DNA of 11,625 bases. Source: an uncultured Eubacteriales bacterium (lineage in GTDB: Bacteria; Bacillota; Clostridia; Oscillospirales; Oscillospiraceae). Within the stretch, counting starts at the first letter, position 1. Every line of letters begins with the position of its first letter. The stretch lies in NCBI GenBank assembly GCA_900544705.1, contig UQWH01000062.1, forward strand, positions 1-11,625. Reading direction: 5' to 3'. The position numbers and the translations under genes are program-made. The notes under the pieces were generated by a model, which worked only from the letters and a program-made list of their open reading frames with translations, did not search any database and was not told where the DNA came from. Of this stretch, positions 1 through 4,909 are shown one piece after another.

Positions 1-52
1 ACACTATTCTTCCCTCCGAAACTTTCGGCTGGATAGGTTTTTTGACAGTCTG

Positions 53-86
53 ACCCGGCGTGAAAGCGTTTGCTTTCCCGCCGGGT
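53..86 (+). terminator. GC-rich leader hairpin, possible terminator of the upstream gene
   Basis: ACCCGGCG (53-60) pairs perfectly with CGCCGGGT (79-86), and GAAAGC (62-67) pairs with GCTTTC (72-77) around a GTTT loop, with one T/C mismatch between the two stems. This 14-bp stem is very stable, but it is followed by TTGCTTC rather than a run of T, so a standard Rho-independent terminator is only partly matched. It lies just upstream of the likely promoter of the SSB-like gene, which fits the end of a gene lying left of the window. It could instead be a repeat or a leader structure. Confidence 0.5.
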
Positions 87-90
87 TTGC

Positions 91-120
91 TTCATAACCT
101 GCTTCTTTTATGAATATACT
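91..120 (+). promoter_or_regulatory. Possible sigma-A promoter of the SSB-like gene
   Basis: TATACT at 115-120 matches the -10 consensus at 5 of 6 positions. TTCATA at 91-96 matches the -35 consensus at 4 of 6, with an 18-base spacer. Transcription would start near 127, giving a short leader before the ATG at 150, and the site lies directly after the 53-86 hairpin. The -35 box is weak, so this is tentative. Confidence 0.4.
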
Positions 121-149
121 CTCCCATAAGAACTGAACGAGGTGGGAGA

Positions 150-764
150 ATGGAATATATCGCAAATCACATTGAGCTGACCGGCTGCCTTGCATCCGCG
201 CCGCAGTTTTCGCACGACAACCACGGCCGGCGCTTTTTCTCGTTTTATCTGGAGGTCGCGCGCCTTTCCGGGACGGTGGACCGCCTGCCGGTGCTGGCAC
301 CGGAGCCGCTGCTGCAATCCGTGGAGGCAAGCGAGGGGGCTTCTCTCCGCGTCGAAGGACAGATCCGCTCCTTCAACAGCCGCACGCCCGCCGGGCGCAG
401 GCTCATCATCTCCGTGCTGGCGGAAACACTGTGCGTCTGCGACGCACCGCACGACAACGAGGTCACGCTGACCGGCGTAATCTGCAAGGAGCCGGTCTAC
501 CGCCGCACACCGCTGGGCCGCGAGATCTGCGACGTCATGCTGGCGGTCAACCGTCCCTACCACCGCGCGGACTACCTGCCCTGTATTCTCTGGGGGCGGA
601 CGGCGCAGGAGTGCTCCGCGCTGCCCATCGGAGCCATGCTTTCCCTGACGGGGCGGCTGCAAAGCCGTCCGTACATCAAGCTGGTCGGCGGCGAGCCGGA
701 GCAGCGCACGGCCTATGAAATTTCGGCCATCACCGCCGCACCCGTGGACGCAGCAGAAGCATAA
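150..764 (+). CDS. Single-stranded-DNA-binding-type protein with two OB folds
   Basis: The 204-residue protein appears to hold two SSB/PriB-like OB-fold units in tandem. The first is about residues 5-97 (NHIELTGCLASAPQF, then SLRVEGQIRSF); the second is about 103-195 (NEVTLTGVICKEPVYRRTPLG, then PCILWGRTAQE and LSLTGRLQSR). The second half carries the usual SSB strand pattern: an opening L-x-G-x strand, a basic loop with a small residue, a W-containing central strand and a late L-x-G-R-L strand. Normal bacterial SSB has one OB fold and an acidic tail ending in a DDDIPF-type peptide. This protein ends in PVDAAEA and lacks that tail, so it is probably not the main replicative SSB. The ATG at 150 follows a good AGGTGG ribosome site (140-145). 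The likely role is binding ssDNA or RNA in the cytoplasm; the exact process is unknown. It appears monocistronic. Confidence 0.75.
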   Translation: MEYIANHIELTGCLASAPQFSHDNHGRRFFSFYLEVARLSGTVDRLPVLAPEPLLQSVEASEGASLRVEGQIRSFNSRTPAGRRLIISVLAETLCVCDAPHDNEVTLTGVICKEPVYRRTPLGREICDVMLAVNRPYHRADYLPCILWGRTAQECSALPIGAMLSLTGRLQSRPYIKLVGGEPEQRTAYEISAITAAPVDAAEA

Positions 765-807
765 AGAAACGGCACTTCCGATTTGCTGCGTCCTCATAAG
801 AAAGCAT

Positions 808-920
808 AGCCCCTTCGCCGAGTCTTTTCCGCCGGAGCTGCGGCGTTTTCCCTCGCGTTACACAAAGTGGCGCTGCGAAAAAACGCCTTGCTCCAACAAA
901 AAACTCTTCGGCGAATGGCT
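808..920 (+). ncRNA. Rod-like self-complementary element: candidate structured RNA or palindromic repeat
   Basis: This non-coding stretch folds on itself almost end to end. AGCC 808-811 pairs with GGCT 917-920, and TTCGCCG 814-820 with CGGCGAA 909-915. AGT 821-823 can pair with ACT 903-905. Next comes an unpaired bubble of about 10 bases (824-833) against 8 (895-902). Then GGAGC 834-838 pairs with GCTCC 890-894, GGCGTTTT 842-849 with AAAACGCC 880-887, CGC 854-856 with GCG 875-877, and CAC/GTG close an AAA loop at 864-866. A long rod with a central bubble is the shape of 6S RNA, but the element is short for 6S (usually near 180-200 nt) and no clear promoter is visible upstream. It could equally be a dispersed palindromic repeat. 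The fold is directly visible; the identity is inference. Confidence 0.35.
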
Positions 921-928
921 GTAAGCAG

Positions 929-961
929 TGCTCCCCCGCAGACTTTGTCTGCGGGGGAGCA
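929..961. terminator. Perfect 15-bp hairpin between convergent genes
   Basis: TGCTCCCCCGCAGAC (929-943) is followed by a TTT loop and its exact complement (947-961). The stem has no mismatch. It lies between the 3' ends of the SSB-like gene and the minus-strand DUF1292 gene, just after the rod-like element, so it probably stops transcription from one or both sides. Neither flank has a proper T tract (ATCTATGTTTTC on the plus strand), so termination would be atypical. A dispersed inverted repeat is the alternative. Confidence 0.5.
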
Positions 962-1016
962 TCTATGTTTTCTTATTCGGACTTCGCTTTTGGAAGCGCC
1001 GATTTATAATTATTTC

Positions 1017-1283
1017 TTACACAGGCTCGTCCATCAGGCGGTCGAACTCCGCCGCGACGCGGTCGAAGTCCTCCTCTGGGATGTCCAGAAGCGTGAAATC
1101 GTCGTCCGTGGGGACATAGCCGTAGAGATAAACATCGTCGGAGTCGTCGAGCGCCTCCAGCGCGATATACTGCTTGTCGTCCAGATCGAACACGCCCATA
1201 ATGCCGCATTCAAAGCTGGCGCCGTCGTCAAACTCCAGCGTAATGATCTCGTCCTCCGCGTACTGTGCGCGCTTGTCTTCCAT
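1017..1283 (-). CDS. DUF1292 family small acidic protein
   Basis: The 88-residue protein matches the DUF1292 pattern of Firmicutes: an acidic N-terminus, ITLEFDDGASFECGIMGVFDLDDKQYIALEAL in its central strands, and a D/E-rich C-terminus (LDIPEEDFDRVAAEFDRLMDE). The family has no assigned biochemical role that I know of. The protein is strikingly acidic, has no signal peptide or membrane segment, and should be cytosolic. It is the last gene of the exonuclease-mutY-DUF1292 operon. Its AGGGAGG ribosome site overlaps the mutY stop codon, and only 14 bases separate the two genes, so they are almost certainly cotranscribed. In many Firmicutes DUF1292 genes sit instead near yrrK/Holliday-resolvase genes. 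Here the repair-gene company suggests housekeeping, but no function should be read from that. Confidence 0.8.
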   Translation of the reverse strand: MEDKRAQYAEDEIITLEFDDGASFECGIMGVFDLDDKQYIALEALDDSDDVYLYGYVPTDDDFTLLDIPEEDFDRVAAEFDRLMDEPV

Positions 1284-1297
1284 GGGTAAAAACCTCC

Positions 1298-2374
1298 CTA
1301 TTCTTTGGTAGCTTCAGTATAGCCGTTTTTGCGCCGGCTTGCAAGTGGTTCCTCTAAAAATTGCCGGTAGGCCGTGGGCAGGCCGAGATTTTCCTCCAGC
1401 TCCCGCGCGCCAGCCCAGAAAAACTGCGGTGCCTGCACCGCGCAGTCGAGATAGAAGCCGGTCAGCTCCCACTGCACATGGGTAAAAATATGCGTCCGGT
1501 GCACCTTTTTTTCGATGCCCGTGGGGCGCGTGCCCCACTGCGCCGCCTGCGCCAGCGCCTCCTGCGCGGTCAGCTCACTGGGGACGTCCGGAAGCTGCCA
1601 GAGTCCCGCAAGCAGTCCCTTCTCCGGGCGGCGGCAGACGGCGATCGCGCCTTCGCAGCGCAGGAGGAACACCGTCCGATCCTCCCGGCGGCGCGGCTTT
1701 TTTTCGGCCTTGACGGGATAGCGCATCTGCTCCCCCGCCGCCCGCGCCGCGCAGAACGCCGCGACCGGGCAGAGCGCGCACTTCGGCTCGCCGTTCGGCA
1801 GGCAAACCGTCGCCCCCAGCTCCATCAGCGCCTGCGTAAAATCGCCGCAGCGCCCCGCGGGGTAGATCTTCTCCAGCATTTCACCGATCCCGCGCTTTAT
1901 TCTCTCCTCCGTGACCGGCGCATCCAACCGCAGCAGCCGCGCCGCCACGCGCAGGACGTTGCCGTCCACCGCCGGCGTGGGCAGCTCAAAGCAGATCGAG
2001 CAGATCGCGCCCGCCGTGTACGGCCCGACGCCGGGCAGGGCGCGGACGTCGTCATATTCCCGCGGAAACACTCCGCCGTGCTGTGTCACGATCACCTGTG
2101 CCGCCTTTTGCAGATTCCGGGCGCGGCTGTAATAGCCCAGTCCCTCCCAGAGCTTCAGCAGTCGATCCTCCGGCGCGTCGGCCAGCGCCTGCACCGTCGG
2201 AAGCGCGGTGAGGAACCGCTCGTAATACCCGCGCACCGCCTCCACGCGCGTCTGCTGGAGCATGATCTCCGAAAGCCAGACGTGATATGGCTCGCGGTCA
2301 CGCCGCCACGGGAGGTCCCGGCGGTGCTCCGCAAACCACGGCAGAAGCGTCTCCGGTAAAAAATCAAGCGTCAT
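1298..2374 (-). CDS. mutY: A/G-specific adenine DNA glycosylase MutY
   Basis: MutY removes adenine mispaired with 8-oxoguanine, the last barrier against G-to-T mutations after oxidative damage. The 358-residue protein has every hallmark. SEIMLQQTRV (35-44) carries the catalytic Glu36. The helix-hairpin-helix ALPGVGPYTAGAI lies at 112-124, and AVDGNVLRV carries the catalytic Asp137. Four cysteines at 191, 199, 202 and 208 form the 4Fe-4S site; the first gap is seven residues, one longer than in E. coli. The C-terminal NUDIX-like 8-oxoG recognition domain (about 230-345) includes GLWQLPD and the FTHV motif near 297-300. The length is normal. The ATG overlaps the end of the upstream exonuclease gene by 11 bases, which implies translational coupling, and no strong separate ribosome site is seen. 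Confidence 0.96.
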   Translation of the reverse strand: MTLDFLPETLLPWFAEHRRDLPWRRDREPYHVWLSEIMLQQTRVEAVRGYYERFLTALPTVQALADAPEDRLLKLWEGLGYYSRARNLQKAAQVIVTQHGGVFPREYDDVRALPGVGPYTAGAICSICFELPTPAVDGNVLRVAARLLRLDAPVTEERIKRGIGEMLEKIYPAGRCGDFTQALMELGATVCLPNGEPKCALCPVAAFCAARAAGEQMRYPVKAEKKPRRREDRTVFLLRCEGAIAVCRRPEKGLLAGLWQLPDVPSELTAQEALAQAAQWGTRPTGIEKKVHRTHIFTHVQWELTGFYLDCAVQAPQFFWAGARELEENLGLPTAYRQFLEEPLASRRKNGYTEATKE

Positions 2375-3338
2375 TTTTCCGCTCTCTGCGCTTTCTTCTG
2401 CGGCGGGTGGGGGCGATCTTTTTCTTCTCGGCCATCAGCTCATCAAAGCGCTGCGCCGCCTCGGACGCGCCCTGATAGACGAGCCGGCTGACGCGAAGTG
2501 TCCCGTCGCGCTCCTTGCTCATGCGCACGCGGATGAGATAGCGCCCGTGCTCCGGACAGGAGGCCATGGCCATATAGCGCCGCCCCTCCTGCGAGAGCCA
2601 GCGCCCGCTGCGCATCTTACGGCCGCACTGCGGGCAGTGCGTTTCCTGTTTTGTCATCGCGCCCATCGCGGCATTCTTGTCCTCGTAGCCGTGGAATACC
2701 GTCCGACTGATGCAGCCCTCCGGCGGATTGCCGTGGAAGCCGTCCTCGTGGCTGCGCACCGCGCTGGCATACTCCGCGATGCCGCGCTTCATGTCCAGCC
2801 GGCTGCAAATGAGCGCCGTGTGGTACGCATCGCCCAGAGCGTCGTGCGCCGGGCGGCTCGGCTCGATCCCCAGAATTTCCATCGCGCTGGAGAGGGACTT
2901 CTGCGCAGAGCCGGTGCCGGTCTGCGCGTTGAACACCATCTGCGCGTTATACCATTTCGTGATCCAGTCCGGCTCGCCGTCGTGCAGCAGGATGTTGTCC
3001 TCCAGCACGCGGATGTCGTCAAAGCCCCACGTCAGGAAAATGCAATCCCCGCCGATCCATGTGCGGAAGCGCTCCAGCGCTTCCGGGAAGGGCAGTCCCT
3101 CCTCGCGCAGGCGCGCATCGTGCAGTCCCGTGAGCTTGGATACGCGGCTGTTCAGTTTTTTATAATATTTCGGGCATACCAGCACCTGAAACTCGTCCGC
3201 GACCGTGCCGTCCTCCAGAAGGCGCACCGCGCCGATCTGAATGATCTCGCCGTGAATCTGCACGGGCAGCACCTTCTTCGCGGCATAGGAGCCGGGCCAC
3301 GGCTGATTCCATTCCATATCCAAAACGATAAACTGCAT
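2364..3338 (-). CDS. DEDDh 3'-5' exonuclease with C-terminal zinc-ribbon and basic tail
   Basis: The 324-residue protein starts with an RNase T/ERI1-like exonuclease fold. LDMEW supplies Asp7 and Glu9, TWGFDD supplies Asp107 or Asp108, and HDALGDAYHT supplies His165 and Asp170, completing the DEDDh set that binds two metals. After the nuclease domain (about 1-185) comes a linker, then a likely zinc-binding unit: CPQC at 235-238 and CPEH at 261-264. The C-terminus is strongly basic (TRRRRKRRERK, 311-321), fitting nucleic-acid contact. I chose the ATG at 3338 because the exonuclease motif begins there and AGGAGAG lies about 10 bases upstream; the open frame extends 53 codons further but crosses the likely promoter. 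It is the first gene of the operon with mutY. Related proteins are often annotated KapD-like or ERI1-like; whether DNA or RNA is the substrate is not decided by the sequence. Confidence 0.88.
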   Translation of the reverse strand: MQFIVLDMEWNQPWPGSYAAKKVLPVQIHGEIIQIGAVRLLEDGTVADEFQVLVCPKYYKKLNSRVSKLTGLHDARLREEGLPFPEALERFRTWIGGDCIFLTWGFDDIRVLEDNILLHDGEPDWITKWYNAQMVFNAQTGTGSAQKSLSSAMEILGIEPSRPAHDALGDAYHTALICSRLDMKRGIAEYASAVRSHEDGFHGNPPEGCISRTVFHGYEDKNAAMGAMTKQETHCPQCGRKMRSGRWLSQEGRRYMAMASCPEHGRYLIRVRMSKERDGTLRVSRLVYQGASEAAQRFDELMAEKKKIAPTRRRRKRRERKNDA

Positions 3339-3369
3339 GACGTCTTCTCTCCTGTTCATGATCCTATTC

Positions 3370-3398
3370 ATGATAGCACAGTTTCCCGCCCTCCGCAA
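3370..3398 (-). promoter_or_regulatory. Extended -10 promoter of the exonuclease-mutY operon
   Basis: On the minus strand TTGCGG (3393-3398) is followed after exactly 17 bases by TATCAT (3370-3375), which matches the -10 consensus at 5 of 6 positions and is preceded by TGC, an extended -10. Transcription would start near 3363, about 25 bases before the ATG at 3338. The position supports the short start chosen for the exonuclease. The -35 match is modest. Confidence 0.6.
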
Positions 3399-3468
3399 CA
3401 CAAATCGCACCGCTTTTGCACGATCGCGGGCAAAACGGCATAGCATGGGAAAAACAGGAGGGAAGATT

Positions 3469-4206
3469 ATGCCATTTTTATTTTTAAGCCCGTCCACACA
3501 GGAGTATAATCCCTACGTCACCAGCGGAAATGAGGAATACTGGATGAACCGTCTGGCAGACCTGATGGTTCCATATCTTGAGGCTTCCGGCATCAACGTC
3601 ACGCGCAATGACCCGAACGGCACCGTCGGCGATTCCATCCGTGCCTCCAACGCCGGGAATTACAATTTTCATCTCGCGCTGCACAGCAACGCCGCGCCAG
3701 CCTCCGTTTCCGGGCAGGTGCGCGGCATCGACATCTACTATTACACGCCCAGCCTGAACGGGCTGCGCATGGCGAATATCATCGTGGACAATCTGAAAGA
3801 GATCTATCCCCTGCCCGACCGTGTGCGTGCGCTTGCCACGACCGCCATCGCAGAGGTACGCCTGACGAAAGCACCGGCGGTCCTTGCGGAGCTGGGCTAC
3901 CACGACAACATGGCCGACGCCTTGTGGATAGAAAACAACCTGCTTGCGATCGCGCGCAGCCTGTCGCTGTCCGTCACGGAGTATTTCGGGCTGCCGCTTC
4001 TCTCGCCGCGCCCGGCGCGGGAGGCCACCGTCCGCCTGCAAAGCGGCACGCTCAATCTGCGCGGCGCGCCCTCCCTGGACGGCCCCGTTCTGGCCGGGAT
4101 CCCGAACGGCGCAGCCGTCTCCATCCTCGGCGCTTACAGCGACTGGCGGTCCGTCAATTACGACGGCCTGATCGGCTGGGTCAAAAGCGAATTTCTCTCA
4201 GTCTGA
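3469..4206 (+). CDS. N-acetylmuramoyl-L-alanine amidase (Amidase_3 type) with SH3-like domain
   Basis: The 245-residue protein has an Amidase_3-like domain (about 1-175) that would cut the bond between MurNAc and the stem peptide of peptidoglycan, then a bacterial SH3-like domain (about 186-245, including LNLRGAPS and IGWVKSEFL). Visible conserved points are NEEYWMN (Glu22/Glu23), the LALHSNA zinc histidine at 72 and the catalytic-type Glu141 in VLAELGYHDN. The usual first zinc ligand, in a DPGHGG motif, is replaced by LSPSTQE, as I recall for a Clostridia subgroup. There is no signal peptide, so it either acts inside the cell or leaves by another route. The ATG at 3469 follows AGGAGGGA (3456-3463). 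An in-frame ATG at 3445 is unlikely because this ribosome site would then lie inside the gene. Confidence 0.85.
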   Translation: MPFLFLSPSTQEYNPYVTSGNEEYWMNRLADLMVPYLEASGINVTRNDPNGTVGDSIRASNAGNYNFHLALHSNAAPASVSGQVRGIDIYYYTPSLNGLRMANIIVDNLKEIYPLPDRVRALATTAIAEVRLTKAPAVLAELGYHDNMADALWIENNLLAIARSLSLSVTEYFGLPLLSPRPAREATVRLQSGTLNLRGAPSLDGPVLAGIPNGAAVSILGAYSDWRSVNYDGLIGWVKSEFLSV

Positions 4207-4788
4207 GCCCGGCGTTCCGGCGGCCATCCAGCCCTTTCCTTTGCCACAGACCGGGCAGTATTCCGCGGCCTCCTCGGAGGTATAGGTGTAGCCGCAGTTC
4301 AGGCAGTGCCACGCGGCGGGCTCGTCCCTGCGCCAGCGCATTCCGGAGAGATATTCCTCCCTTGCCCTCAGGAAGGCATCGTGGTGCTGCCCCTCTATGG
4401 AGGCGATCATGCGCCACAGGCGGGCCGCGTCCGCATACCCCTCTTCCTCCGCCGTCTGCGCAAAGACCGGATAGACCCGCTCATGCTCTGCCTGCTCGCC
4501 CTCGGCGGCGAATTGGAGATTTTCGCCGGTATTGCCGAAGGAGAAGGGATAGCCCGCCTCCAGATCGATATTTTCTATCGTCTTTCCGCCGTGCTTCGTC
4601 AGAAGCTCCCAGAATTCCTCCGCATGGATCTTTTCATTCTCCGCCGTCTGCTCAAACAGGCGGGCAAGGCCCTCCTGCCCTTCTCCGCGCGCCTGCTGCG
4701 CGTAGAAGGTATAGCGGTTTCTGGCCTGCGATTCGCCCGCAAAACTGCGCGCAAGGTTCTGCATGGTCTGCGATTGCAAGAAGTTCAT
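4198..4788 (-). CDS. rbr: Rubrerythrin
   Basis: Rubrerythrin reduces hydrogen peroxide to water in anaerobes, using a diiron centre fed by a rubredoxin iron. The 196-residue protein shows both parts. The four-helix diiron domain has AGESQAR (Glu19), ENEKIH (Glu52/His55), GEQAE (Glu98/Glu101) and IEGQH (Glu132/His135). A rubredoxin-like tail follows, with CLNC at 162-165 and CPVC at 178-181. The length is that of classical rubrerythrin. The ATG at 4788 is preceded by a strong AGGGAGGA site (4795-4802 on the plus strand). The gene is divergent from the hydratase and shares a 121-base intergenic region with it. Its 3' end overlaps the amidase stop by 9 bases. I see no convincing PerR-type operator and no strong -10/-35 pair on its side. 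Confidence 0.95.
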   Translation of the reverse strand: MNFLQSQTMQNLARSFAGESQARNRYTFYAQQARGEGQEGLARLFEQTAENEKIHAEEFWELLTKHGGKTIENIDLEAGYPFSFGNTGENLQFAAEGEQAEHERVYPVFAQTAEEEGYADAARLWRMIASIEGQHHDAFLRAREEYLSGMRWRRDEPAAWHCLNCGYTYTSEEAAEYCPVCGKGKGWMAAGTPGSD

Positions 4789-4850
4789 AGCATTTCCTCC
4801 CTTTCTCTGTGCAGTATCTCACCGCAGACGGAAAAATATTCGCTCTTTGC

Positions 4851-4879
4851 TTGCAATCAGCCGCGTTTTTGTGTATATT
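4851..4879 (+). promoter_or_regulatory. Sigma-A promoter of the hydratase operon
   Basis: TTGCAA (4851-4856) and TATATT (4874-4879) are separated by exactly 17 bases, matching the consensus boxes at 4 and 5 of 6 positions. Transcription would start near 4886, leaving a leader of about 24 bases that holds the GGAGGA ribosome site (4898-4903). A small inverted repeat, TTGC-TT-GCAA (4847-4856), overlaps the -35 box and could be a regulator contact, though it is short enough to be chance. Confidence 0.65.
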
Positions 4880-4909
4880 TTAGGGTAAAGAAAACTCGGA
4901 GGAATTCCC

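Noticed and set aside
1..50. Possible terminator (CCGAA-act-TTCGG, then a T run at 38-43)
   Set aside because: Nine bases separate the short stem from the T run, so it does not form a proper intrinsic terminator. Nothing coding is seen in 1-149.
715..924. A 69-codon open frame across the rod-like element
   Set aside because: It starts inside the SSB-like gene without its own ribosome site, has no recognisable motif, and is better explained by the RNA/DNA structure.
1361..3443. Long plus-strand open frames opposite mutY and the exonuclease (1361-2359 and 2547-3443)
   Set aside because: Both are Arg/Ala/Gln-rich shadows without motifs; the minus strand carries clear conserved domains.
3445..3468. 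Earlier in-frame ATG for the amidase at 3445
   Set aside because: The strong AGGAGGGA site at 3456-3463 would fall inside the gene and is ideally spaced for the ATG at 3469.
4789..4909. PerR or Fur box between rubrerythrin and hydratase
   Set aside because: No match to the TTATAAT-type inverted repeat was found. Only a short TTGC/GCAA dyad is visible.
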